Source: JAWOLE01 sp035263845
GTDB lineage: Bacteria; Acidobacteriota; Thermoanaerobaculia; UBA5066; Gp7-AA6
NCBI GenBank assembly: GCA_035263845.1
Contig: DATFQY010000071.1
Location: forward strand, 1 to 25,300
Reading direction: 5' to 3'
Length of the DNA: 25,300 nt
Shown: positions 14,843-22,676 of the stretch, one piece after another
How positions within the stretch are numbered: the first letter of the stretch is position 1
How the letters are laid out: each line of letters opens with the position of its first letter
The notes under the pieces: generated by a model
What the model was told of the DNA's origin: nothing
Databases searched by the model: none
Seen by the model: only the letters and a program-made list of their open reading frames with translations
Program-made: the position numbers and the translations under genes

Positions 14843-17800
14843 ATGAAAACGTTCCGTCGTCTCCGGAACCTTCCTGCCGCGGGAGCCGCCGCGGTCTTCC
14901 TCTTTTTGGCCGTGCCGCTTCGAGCGGCGACTCCGGCAACCGGGACCATTTCCGAATCCAACCCCACGGTGAGCTGGTCCGGACCGTTCCTGACGCCGAC
15001 GGCCGGCGCCTGCTCGGGCGACAACGATCCGGCCTGCGACAACTTCAAGCTGACGATCGTTCCGCCGTCCGCCGCCTACGGCCCGTACCTGATCGAGGTG
15101 CACCTGGCGCCGCAGGGCGACTGGGACCTCGAGATCTGGGACCCGAGCCATGGCTCGGCCGGTGGGTCCGGCAACGGCCCCGGGCAGCTCGAGGTGGCGT
15201 TCCTCGTCAATCCTGCGGGCGGCGTCTACACGATCACGGCCTCGCCCTATTCACCGCTTCCCGGAACTGACGGCAACAGCTACACGGCGACCGCAACGCT
15301 GCGAAAGGACCCCGCAACCCCGGCCGTCCAGGGCGCCGAGCCGATCACCTTCTCCAACTACGCCGCCCCGGCGCCGCTCGGGACGTCGGCGGGGGAGCCC
15401 TCGATCGGCGTCAACTGGAAGACCGGCAGCGTCTTCATCGAAGCGATCACGCAGACGCTCAAGGTCAACTTCAACGACTGCTACTCGCCGGCCGTCGCCT
15501 CGTGGGCCGACAAGAGCGCTCCGACCTCCGTGACGAGCTTCGACCCCATTCTCTTCACCGATCCAAGAACGGGGCGGACGGTCGTCTCGCAGTTGATCTC
15601 CTCGGCCGGCGTCGTGCCGCTCCCGGGAGAGGGGTGCAGCCTCTCCTCGTTCTCCGACGACGACGGCGAAACGTGGATCCCGAGCAAGGGCTGCGGCACT
15701 CCCGGCGGTTACGACCACCAGACCGTCGGCGGCGGCCCCTTCCATGCTCCTCTGACCCGTGATCCGTCGCTCCCGACCTACCCCAACGCCGTGTACTACT
15801 GCTCGCAGGAGGGCGTGACCGCGTATTGCGCTCGCAGCGACGACGGCGGCCTGACCTACGGCCCCGGCGTTCCGATCTACACGAGCGAGTGCGGCGGCCT
15901 TCATGGCCACGTCAAGGTCTCGTCCGCCGACGGCACGGTCTACGTGCCCAACCGCAGCTGCTTCGGCGACAGCACCGCCAACCAGGGCATCGTGGTCTCC
16001 GAAGACAACGGGCTGACCTGGACCGTGCGGCGAATCCCGTTCTCGATCCCCGGCGCGGTTGATCCCTCCGTCGGCATCGGCGCCGACGGAACGCTCTACT
16101 TCGGCTACCAGAATGGAGACGGGCGCGCCAAGATCGCCATCTCCCATGACAAGGCCGTCAGCTGGACGGATGCCGGCGACGTCGGCGCGAAGTTCGGCAT
16201 CCAGAACACCGCGTTCCCGGTCGTGACCGCGGGCGACGCCGACCGGGCCGCCTTCTCCTTCCTCGGCACGCCGACAGGCGGCAACTTCCAGTCGGCCAAC
16301 TTCGACGGGGTCTGGCACCTGTACTCGGCCCACACCTACGACGGCGGCGCGACCTGGACGACCGTGGACGCCACGCCCAACGACCCGGTGCAGCGCGGCT
16401 GCATCTGGATGCAGGGAGGAAGCAATCCCTGCCGCAACCTCCTCGACTTCATGGACTCGACGGTGGACAAGGTCGGCCGCGTCCTCGTCGGTTACGCCGA
16501 CGGCTGCGTTGGCAACTGTGTTTCGGGCTCCGCGGTCACGCGCGCGTCGACGGCGTCGATCGCCAGGCAGACGGGTGGCCGCCGGCTCTTCGCTGCGGGC
16601 GACGCCGTGCCCCCTCCGTCGGTCTGCGGGCCGCTGGCCATAGACGATTCCGCGGCGACGAACGAGAACAATCCGGTCACGATCGCCGTTCTCGCGAATG
16701 ACCAGGACGGCCGCAGCCCCCCGCTGACGATCACCTCGGTCACGCAGCCGGCCAACGGCTCGGCCGTCGTCAACTCCGGTGGGACGATCACCTACACGCC
16801 GAAGAACAACTTCAACACCTTCGACCGCGATCCCGACAGCTTTGCCTACACTGTCCAGAACGGGCAGGGGCTCTCCGCGACCGCGAACGTCAACGTCCGG
16901 GTCATCCAGTACTGCCCGCTGGCCCCCGGAGCCCGGTTCTTCGATAACCTCGATCCGCAGACCGCGGTCTACACGACCTCCTCGACGCGCAGCATCGGAG
17001 GGTGGTCGGTGATGACGGACCCGACGGCGCACAGCTCGTCGCACGCCTGGGTCGTGCTCGACGACCAGCCCGGCGTCCCCGCCCTCACGCAGAAGGACGA
17101 CACCCTCACGCTTCCCTCTCTCGGGATCTCCTCGTCGAGCGTGATGAATTTCTGGCACAACTACGACCTCGCGAGGTTCCCGGGGCCTTCGGGGGTCTTA
17201 TCGATCCGTTACGAGAGCGGCGCCGTGATCGAGATCTCGGCCGACGGGACGGCTTGGAAGGACCTCGGCCCCTACATCACCTCGGGCGGCTACAACGGCG
17301 TCGTGGACTCGGGCGCGCAGAGCCCGATCGCCGGACGCCGGGCGTGGGTGGGCTCGAGCGACGGAGACCTGGTGGTCGGCCGGGTCGACGCGATGAAGCC
17401 GGTTTCCGTCAACCTCGGCGCCGCGATCCAGGCCCTCTTCGGCGCCTCGCAGCTACCGACCGGGCGCATCCGCTTCCGCCTCGGCGGCACGTTCCAGATC
17501 CTCGAGGGCGGCATCCAGGGCGTGGGCTGGGGCGTGGACGACATCGAGGTGACCAACACGCTCGTCGTCTCCGCCTGCGACCACCCGCCGATCGCGAAGG
17601 ACGACACCGCGAAGACGACCGCGGCCAAACCGGTCACGATCAATGTCCTCGCCAACGACTCGGACTCCGACGGCGATCCGCTGACGGTCACCGCGGTCAC
17701 GAAGCCGCCGAAGGGAACCGCCGTCATCAACGGGTCTTCGGCCAACAACACGGTCACCTACACCCCGGTCGCCGGTTTCACCGGCACGGACACGTTCAGC

Positions 17801-18811
17801 TACACCGTCTCCGACGGCAAGGGCGCCACGGCGAGCGCGAAGGTCACCGTCACGGTCTCGACACCTCCCAACAGCCCGCCGGTCGCCAACGACGACACCG
17901 CGACCACGTCGAAGAACAAGGCGGTCACGATCGCCGTCCTCGCCAATGACACCGATCCCGATGGCGATCCGCTGACGATCACAGGCGTCTCGGTTGCCTC
18001 CAACGGCTCGGTCTCGGCGACCGCGACGAAGGTGACCTATACCCCGAACAAGGATTTCCTGGGGACCGACAGCTTCACGTACTCGATCACCGACGGGCGC
18101 GGCGGCACGGCTTCGGCGCGCGTCACGGTCTCGGTCGTCGCGGGAACCGACCACAAGCCCAAGGCGATGGACGACAACGCCACGACGACCGCGGGACGGC
18201 CAGTCGCGATCGATGTGGTGGCCAACGACACCGACCCCGACGGCGACACCCTTGCCGCCACCGGCGTTACGCAGCCCGGCAACGGGATGGCCGTCACCAA
18301 CGGCGACGGCACGGTCACGTACTCGCCCTACTCCGGATTCACCGGCATGGACCTGTTCAGCTACACCGTCTCCGACGGGCGCGGCGGAACCGCCACCGCT
18401 CGGGTCAAGGTGACGGTCCTGTCCGCTCCGCCTGCTCCCAACACGCAGGCCGAGGGGAACGGCTCCATTCCCGACGGCGGCGGCGGGAGAAACGGCTTCT
18501 CCTTCCTCGCCCAGTCGCAGCAGGGGAGCGTCGGCGGAGAGATCGAGTACTCGAGCGACCTCTCGGCGATCGACCTGACGGGGACCGTTGAGGTCCTGCA
18601 GATGTCCGGCAACGCCGCCGACTTCTCCGGCCCGTGCACGCTCGGGACGAAGAAGACCCCGTGCCGGTTCGCCGCCCACGCCGAGGACAACTCGACGCCG
18701 GGCGCCGGGTCGGACCGCTTCCGCATCCAGGTCTACAACGTCAAGGGAGTGCTGATTCACCAGGCCGACGGAACGCTCGTGGACGGGGACATCCGCTTCG
18801 GCGGGAACTGA
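14843..18811 (+). CDS. Large secreted Asp-box (sialidase-like) protein with cadherin-like repeats
   Basis: This 1322-residue protein starts at ATG 14843, 7 nt after AGGAG, and has a clear signal peptide (MKTFRRLRNLPAAG..., cleavage near residue 28). An N-terminal beta-sandwich of PPC type (about 30-150) precedes a beta-propeller with Asp-boxes SDDDGETW (~271), SDDGGLTY (~331), SEDNGLTW (~386), SHDKAVSW (~434) and TYDGGATW (~498). A cadherin/Big_9-like repeat at ~594-690 (AIDDSAATNENNPVTIAVLAND) is followed by a MAM/jelly-roll-like module (~695-905). Three more Big_9-like repeats follow at ~911, ~1011 and ~1103, each with VxANDxDxDGDxL calcium-type motifs. The last ~125 residues form a glycine-rich beta domain similar in style to post-COAP domains (weak). 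The catalytic residues of true sialidases were not found, so glycan or surface binding is as likely as hydrolysis. Confidence 0.9.
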   Translation: MKTFRRLRNLPAAGAAAVFLFLAVPLRAATPATGTISESNPTVSWSGPFLTPTAGACSGDNDPACDNFKLTIVPPSAAYGPYLIEVHLAPQGDWDLEIWDPSHGSAGGSGNGPGQLEVAFLVNPAGGVYTITASPYSPLPGTDGNSYTATATLRKDPATPAVQGAEPITFSNYAAPAPLGTSAGEPSIGVNWKTGSVFIEAITQTLKVNFNDCYSPAVASWADKSAPTSVTSFDPILFTDPRTGRTVVSQLISSAGVVPLPGEGCSLSSFSDDDGETWIPSKGCGTPGGYDHQTVGGGPFHAPLTRDPSLPTYPNAVYYCSQEGVTAYCARSDDGGLTYGPGVPIYTSECGGLHGHVKVSSADGTVYVPNRSCFGDSTANQGIVVSEDNGLTWTVRRIPFSIPGAVDPSVGIGADGTLYFGYQNGDGRAKIAISHDKAVSWTDAGDVGAKFGIQNTAFPVVTAGDADRAAFSFLGTPTGGNFQSANFDGVWHLYSAHTYDGGATWTTVDATPNDPVQRGCIWMQGGSNPCRNLLDFMDSTVDKVGRVLVGYADGCVGNCVSGSAVTRASTASIARQTGGRRLFAAGDAVPPPSVCGPLAIDDSAATNENNPVTIAVLANDQDGRSPPLTITSVTQPANGSAVVNSGGTITYTPKNNFNTFDRDPDSFAYTVQNGQGLSATANVNVRVIQYCPLAPGARFFDNLDPQTAVYTTSSTRSIGGWSVMTDPTAHSSSHAWVVLDDQPGVPALTQKDDTLTLPSLGISSSSVMNFWHNYDLARFPGPSGVLSIRYESGAVIEISADGTAWKDLGPYITSGGYNGVVDSGAQSPIAGRRAWVGSSDGDLVVGRVDAMKPVSVNLGAAIQALFGASQLPTGRIRFRLGGTFQILEGGIQGVGWGVDDIEVTNTLVVSACDHPPIAKDDTAKTTAAKPVTINVLANDSDSDGDPLTVTAVTKPPKGTAVINGSSANNTVTYTPVAGFTGTDTFSYTVSDGKGATASAKVTVTVSTPPNSPPVANDDTATTSKNKAVTIAVLANDTDPDGDPLTITGVSVASNGSVSATATKVTYTPNKDFLGTDSFTYSITDGRGGTASARVTVSVVAGTDHKPKAMDDNATTTAGRPVAIDVVANDTDPDGDTLAATGVTQPGNGMAVTNGDGTVTYSPYSGFTGMDLFSYTVSDGRGGTATARVKVTVLSAPPAPNTQAEGNGSIPDGGGGRNGFSFLAQSQQGSVGGEIEYSSDLSAIDLTGTVEVLQMSGNAADFSGPCTLGTKKTPCRFAAHAEDNSTPGAGSDRFRIQVYNVKGVLIHQADGTLVDGDIRFGGN

Positions 18812-18837
18812 ATTTCGACGTTAACCAGGAGGACGAG

Positions 18838-19404
18838 ATGAAACCTGCCGCCATCGCCGCCTTTCTTTTGGCTACGTCCGCCGCGGCCGCCGGGGCCGCG
18901 GCGCCCACTTTCAAGTCCGACCCGTGCTCGCTGCTGACCGGGAAGGAGGTCGAATCGGTCCAGAAGGAGAAGGTCGCCTCGGCCAAGGCCAGCGAGCCTT
19001 CCCGCGACCGTTTCGCCGTGTCCCAGTGCTTCTACACGCTGCCCACGTTCTCCAAGTCGGTCAGCCTCGAGGTGACCCGCCATCGTCCCGGCGCCTCCGA
19101 CAGCCCCCGCGATCAGTGGAAGCAGATGTTCGCCCGCGCCATGGAAAAGGCCAGCGAGAGGGAGCAGGAGGAAGAACGCGAAGCCGGAGAAGCCACGCAG
19201 AGGGCTCGCGAGACGGCCGCGAAGCCCCGGCCGGTCTCCGGCCTCGGAGACGAGGCGTACTGGGTCGGGACTTCCCTGGGCGGAGGTCTCTATGTGCTCA
19301 AGGGGGACGCCTACGTGCGTCTCTCCGTCGGCGGCCCCGATCCCGAGAACGTCAAGGTCGAGAAGCTGACGAAGCTCGCCCGTCCCCTCCTGCGACGCCT
19401 CTAG
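18838..19404 (+). CDS. Small secreted protein, DUF3558-like
   Basis: This 188-residue protein starts at ATG 18838, 5 nt after a perfect AGGAGG, 26 bases behind the large secreted-protein gene, so the two are probably cotranscribed. A signal peptide (MKPAAIAAFLLATSAAAAGAAA) is followed by DPCSLLTGKEVESV (Cys30), SQCFYTL (Cys64), a highly charged segment with many Glu and Arg (about 105-128), and GLGDEAYWV ... LYVLKGDAYVRLSVGG. The DPCxLLT opening, the second Cys and the GLGDEA strand are reminiscent of DUF3558-type periplasmic/lipoprotein folds. No lipobox is present. Function unknown. Confidence 0.8.
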   Translation: MKPAAIAAFLLATSAAAAGAAAPTFKSDPCSLLTGKEVESVQKEKVASAKASEPSRDRFAVSQCFYTLPTFSKSVSLEVTRHRPGASDSPRDQWKQMFARAMEKASEREQEEEREAGEATQRARETAAKPRPVSGLGDEAYWVGTSLGGGLYVLKGDAYVRLSVGGPDPENVKVEKLTKLARPLLRRL

Positions 19405-19421
19405 TCCTGCGTCGCTCCTCC

Positions 19422-19450
19422 GCGGCCGGAACCTCCTCCGTAACGGCCGC
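19422..19450. repeat. Hairpin GCGGCCG/CGGCCGC
   Basis: Perfect 7-bp arms (19422-19428 and 19444-19450) lie directly before the terminator and form a tandem pair of stems with it. Confidence 0.45.
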
Positions 19451-19454
19451 TTTC

Positions 19455-19494
19455 GGGGAGGCGGGTCAGCGCTGGGCCCGCTTCCCCATTTTTT
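19455..19494 (+). terminator. Rho-independent terminator of the secreted-protein operon
   Basis: GGGGAGGCGGG (19455-19465) pairs with CCCGCTTCCCC (19477-19487) through one G-U pair. An A and six Ts follow (19489-19494). It lies 50 bases after the small secreted-protein stop. Confidence 0.85.
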
Positions 19495-19598
19495 CCCGTC
19501 GCTACGTGCTGCGCGATGGACGTGCGCCTGCGGCGCGCACCTGCCTCGTCGCATCTTCCGGTGGTGCCCTATCGGAGGAGGGATAGCTCGGCTTAATC

Positions 19599-19665
19599 GA
19601 GAAGATCCTTCGGTCGCTTCGCTTTCCTCGGAATGACAAAGGGGGGCTGGGGCCTCCCTTTGTCA
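19599..19665. repeat. Interspersed-repeat-like sequence with a 10-bp hairpin
   Basis: The stretch GATCCTTCGGTCGCTTCGCT...GGAATGACAAAGG closely resembles a noncoding interspersed sequence (CTTCGC-TTCGC-TC-GAATGACA type) seen between genes in many bacteria. Its tail forms TGACAAAGGG (19634-19643)/CCCTTTGTCA (19656-19665), extendable by three more pairs including a G-T wobble. It separates the terminator from the orphan regulator gene. The family assignment is from memory. Confidence 0.5.
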
Positions 19666-19667
19666 AT

Positions 19668-19689
19668 TGAGGGAAGCGCCTCATTGAGG
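19668..19689. repeat. TGAGG/CCTCA repeat cluster (site C)
   Basis: TGAGG (19668-19672) pairs with CCTCA (19679-19683), which is immediately followed by TTGAGG, so CCTCATTGAGG is itself nearly palindromic. The last GAGG doubles as the Shine-Dalgarno of the orphan regulator. It shares CCTCATT with sites A, B and D. Confidence 0.4.
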
Positions 19690-19695
19690 TCCCGG

Positions 19696-20199
19696 ATGGG
19701 GAAACCTAATCTGCGATTGCACATGGGCAAGCCGGAACCAAAACGGGAAGAACGAGAGTTTCCCGCGCGCCTGCGCAAGCTGCGCGCGCTGGTGGCGGAC
19801 GATCACGCGCTCCTGTTGCAGGAGGTCGTCTCGATCCTGAACGCGAGCCCGGACGTCGAGGTCGTCGGGGTCGCGGCCGACGGCGTCGAGGCGGCTCGCG
19901 TCGCGATGGATACGCGCCCGGACCTCGTCATCCTCGACGTCAGCATGCCCCGGCTGAACGGGCCGGAGGCCGCGCGCCTCATTCTCAAGAACGTCCCGGG
20001 AACGCGCATCCTCGCCCTGACGATGCACGAGGAGAAGGAGTACGTCTCCAGCATGCTCGACGCCGGCGCGAGCGGGTATCTCCTCAAGGACGCCGCCCCG
20101 TACGAGCTCCTCGTCGCGGTCCGAGCCCTCGCTTCGGGAAGGAGCTACTTCTCTCCGCGGGTCTTCCAGTCCCTCGCGGCCGTCCTTCGAGCGCGCTGA
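19696..20199 (+). CDS. Receiver-only response regulator (NarL-type receiver, no HTH)
   Basis: This 167-residue protein starts at ATG 19696, 6 nt after GAGG (a second ATG at 19723 also gives MGKP). A basic/charged N-terminal tail of about 28 residues precedes the receiver domain: Asp35/Asp36, phosphoacceptor Asp81 in VILDVSMPRLNG, Thr109 in LALTMHEEKEY and Lys131 in SGYLLKD. The post-receiver linker SGRSYFSPRVFQSL is the same one that leads to the LuxR HTH in NarL-family regulators, but the protein stops 11 residues later. Only 29 bases separate it from the convergent SLH-propeller gene, so no HTH remnant is left. It may act as a phosphate sink or protein-interaction regulator. No kinase is adjacent. 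Confidence 0.88.
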   Translation: MGKPNLRLHMGKPEPKREEREFPARLRKLRALVADDHALLLQEVVSILNASPDVEVVGVAADGVEAARVAMDTRPDLVILDVSMPRLNGPEAARLILKNVPGTRILALTMHEEKEYVSSMLDAGASGYLLKDAAPYELLVAVRALASGRSYFSPRVFQSLAAVLRAR

Positions 20200-20228
20200 C
20201 CCTCCTTCGCGGAAATTGCGGAGAGGTA

Positions 20229-21407
20229 TCAGAAGCGCGCGACCAGGACGTTGTTGGCCAGGGAGACCCAGAAGTGGACGCCGTCGCTCGCGGAGTAGAC
20301 CGGAGCGGCCGGGCCCGTCGGGAAGTTGCCGAGAGGAGTCAGGTCCGCCGCCTTCCAGACCGAGACGGAGTCGTTCCCGCTGTTGGCGACGAGGATCCGC
20401 TGGCCGTCGAAGGCGGGGCCCTGCGGCTGGCTCATCCCGTTGCCGGTCAGCGTCTGGAGGACATTGCCGTTGGAGACCCGGAAAACCGTGATCGTGTTGT
20501 CGCCCGTGTTCGGCGCCCACATGTTCGAGCCGTCGAAGACCAGGTAGCGCGGGCTCAGTCCCACCGTCACCGTCTGGAGGATCGCGCCGCTCGCGTCGAG
20601 CTTGAAGACCCGGCCGGCGCCGGCGTCCGCGACCCAGACGTTCGACCCGTCGAACTCGAGGCCCCACGGATTGGTGAACCCTGACGCGGCCGTCGTCACC
20701 GTCCAGGGAAGCGTGGCTCCTGGTGTCACGATCGAAACGGATGCCCCGCTGTTGTTCCCGGTCCAGATCCGCGCGCCGTCGAACGCGAGCCCGATGGGAG
20801 CGTTGCCGAGGTTGCTCGCGACGATCGTCACGGCCCCAGCCGTCTGGGTCGGGTCGATCCGGTAGAGCTGGCCCGGGCTCGTTTCGCCGTCGACGAAGAC
20901 CTTGCCCATCGCCACGACGACGCTCCATGCGGCGAACGCGCTGCTCCAGGTCTCCAGGACCTTTCCATCGCTCGTCCGCACCCGCGTCACGGTCCCCGCG
21001 CTGTTACCTGCCACCCAGAGGTCGGCTCCGTCGGACCGAAGCCCCTTGGGATCGGTGCCGATCGTGACGACACTGAGCGCGTTGGTCGTCGTCGGCGTGA
21101 AGAACTGGTCGAGCGCCGCTCGCCGGCTTCCGCGATTCAGAACTCCGTCCACGGTCCGCGAGAGAAACGCCGCCATCTGGAGGCGCGAGACATTGGAGGT
21201 CGGGTCGTAGGTCGTCGCCGTCGTGCCCGTCGTGATCCCGAGGTAGAAGATCTCGAGCACGAAGGGACAGAACACGTCGGCCGCGACGTCGGTAAACGGG
21301 CCGCAGTTGCCGAGGAGGACGCTCGCGGCGCCGGTGGCGAGGGCGAGAAGGACCGCCGCGGCGCCGGCGATCCGGCGCGGGGACTTCCGACGGGAGAGTG
21401 GTTTCAT
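20229..21407 (-). CDS. SLH-domain beta-propeller protein, copy 3
   Basis: This 392-residue secreted protein starts at ATG 21407 with GGAGG 5 nt upstream. The signal peptide (MKPLSRRKSPRRIAGAAAVLLALATGAAS) is followed by one S-layer homology domain (about 35-90; FTDVAADVFCPFVLEIFYLG ... NVSRLQMAAFLSRTVD). A propeller of about 40-45-residue blades follows, with recurring motifs such as LRSDGADLWVAGN, AFDGARIWTGNN, EFDGSNVWVAD, VFDGSNMWAPN and AFDGQRILVAN. The fold resembles NHL/YVTN or Vgb-like propellers, but no catalytic residues can be assigned. A single SLH domain could anchor it to the envelope or a surface layer. It is the last of three tandem paralogues, 57 bases after copy 2, and convergent with the receiver-only regulator. 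Confidence 0.9.
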   Translation of the reverse strand: MKPLSRRKSPRRIAGAAAVLLALATGAASVLLGNCGPFTDVAADVFCPFVLEIFYLGITTGTTATTYDPTSNVSRLQMAAFLSRTVDGVLNRGSRRAALDQFFTPTTTNALSVVTIGTDPKGLRSDGADLWVAGNSAGTVTRVRTSDGKVLETWSSAFAAWSVVVAMGKVFVDGETSPGQLYRIDPTQTAGAVTIVASNLGNAPIGLAFDGARIWTGNNSGASVSIVTPGATLPWTVTTAASGFTNPWGLEFDGSNVWVADAGAGRVFKLDASGAILQTVTVGLSPRYLVFDGSNMWAPNTGDNTITVFRVSNGNVLQTLTGNGMSQPQGPAFDGQRILVANSGNDSVSVWKAADLTPLGNFPTGPAAPVYSASDGVHFWVSLANNVLVARF

Positions 21408-21464
21408 CGGGACCTCCGAGGGTCAGGTCCCAATTCTAAGGCCGAAGACGAGCAGCGCTGCCTT

Positions 21465-22649
21465 TTACAGCCTCGCGAGAGCGCTGGCGCTGTTGAGCGC
21501 GATCCAGAAATTCGCGCCGTCGCTGCATGCGGCCTTCGGGTTGGTCGAGGCCCCGGTGGAAACGAAGCCCAGCGGAGAGAAGTCGGCCGCCTTGAAGAGG
21601 GACAGCGCGTTGCCGGTGAGGCTCGTGACGAGGATCCTCTGGCCGTCGAAGGCCGTACCGGCGGGGTCGGTCAGCCCATTGCCGGTGATCGTCGCGAGCA
21701 CCGCGCCGGTCGAAGGGCGGACGACCGATACCGATCCGGACCCGTTGTTGGGCACCCAGATGTTCGAGCCGTCGTAAGTCGGGAAGTTGGGCGCGGCCCC
21801 GACGGTCACCGTCTGGAGGACCGCCCCGGCCGAGCTCAGCTTCAGCAGGGTCCCGGCGTTCGCGTCGGTGGCCCAGATGTTCGCGCCGTCGAACACGAGC
21901 CCGGCCGGGAGACCGAAACCGCCCACGTTGGTCACGGTCCAGGGGATCGAACCCGTCGGAGTGATGATCGAGATCGTCGGGCTGGAGCTCGCCGCCCAGA
22001 CCCGGGCGCCGTCGAAGGCGAGGCGGCTCGCGTTGGCTCCGAGGCCGCTCGCGACCGTCGTGACGGCGCCGGCGGCCTGGCTCGGGTCGATCGAGTAGAG
22101 CTGGCTGTTCGAGTAACCGGACACGAGAACACGGCCCATCGCGATGACGACGCCGGTTGCCGAGTCGGCCCCGGTCCACGTCTCGAGGAGCTTTCCGTCG
22201 CTCGCCCGCACCCGCGAGACCGAGCCGCTTCCGTTCCCGAAAAAGTTCGACACCCAGAGGTCCTTGCCGTCGGACTTGACGATTTCCGGGCTCGATCCGA
22301 CCGTCGTAATGGCCAGCACGGTCGAATTCTGCGCGCTCCAGAACTGATCGAGCGACGCGCGCCGGCTCCCGCGCTTCAGGACACCGTCCACCGTGCGGGA
22401 GAGGAACGCCGCCATCTGGAGCCGCGTCACGTTCGACGCTGGGTCGTAGGTCGTAGCCGTCGTTCCCGTCGTGATCCCGAGATAGAAGATCTCCAGGACG
22501 AAGGGGCAGAACACGTCGGCCGCGACGTCGGTGAAGGGCCCGCAGTTGCCAAGCAGCATGCTCGACGCTCCGGTGGAGAGCGCGAGGACGACCGCCGCCG
22601 CAGTTCGGACGATTCTGAGCGAAAATCGGGATCCAGGCGACGGTGTCAA
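21465..22649 (-). CDS. SLH-domain beta-propeller protein, copy 2
   Basis: This 394-residue protein is the middle paralogue. It starts at a TTG (22649) with a perfect AGGAGG 5 nt upstream; the next in-frame ATG would remove the signal peptide (SLRIVRTAAAVVLALSTGASS). One SLH domain (about 33-86) is nearly identical to the other two copies, including a 32-residue stretch beginning FTDVAADVFCPF. The propeller blades carry VKSDGKDLWVSNF, AFDGARVWAAS, VFDGANIWATD, TYDGSNIWVPN and AFDGQRILVTS. The blade region is clearly more diverged than the SLH part. It is separated from copy 1 by 27 bases and belongs to the same transcription unit. Confidence 0.9.
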   Translation of the reverse strand: MTPSPGSRFSLRIVRTAAAVVLALSTGASSMLLGNCGPFTDVAADVFCPFVLEIFYLGITTGTTATTYDPASNVTRLQMAAFLSRTVDGVLKRGSRRASLDQFWSAQNSTVLAITTVGSSPEIVKSDGKDLWVSNFFGNGSGSVSRVRASDGKLLETWTGADSATGVVIAMGRVLVSGYSNSQLYSIDPSQAAGAVTTVASGLGANASRLAFDGARVWAASSSPTISIITPTGSIPWTVTNVGGFGLPAGLVFDGANIWATDANAGTLLKLSSAGAVLQTVTVGAAPNFPTYDGSNIWVPNNGSGSVSVVRPSTGAVLATITGNGLTDPAGTAFDGQRILVTSLTGNALSLFKAADFSPLGFVSTGASTNPKAACSDGANFWIALNSASALARL

Positions 22650-22660
22650 CGAGGCCTCCT
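22650..22660 (-). promoter_or_regulatory. Shine-Dalgarno supporting a TTG start
   Basis: AGGAGG (minus strand, 22660-22655) and a 5-nt spacer precede TTG 22649. This is the strongest possible support for a rare start codon and implies lower translation of copy 2 than of its ATG-started neighbours. Confidence 0.7.
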
Positions 22661-22676
22661 GTTCAAGCCAGGCGCC

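Noticed and set aside
15251..17158. 635-codon minus-strand open frame opposite the large secreted protein
   Set aside because: Antisense shadow; the plus strand has signal peptide, Asp-boxes and repeats.
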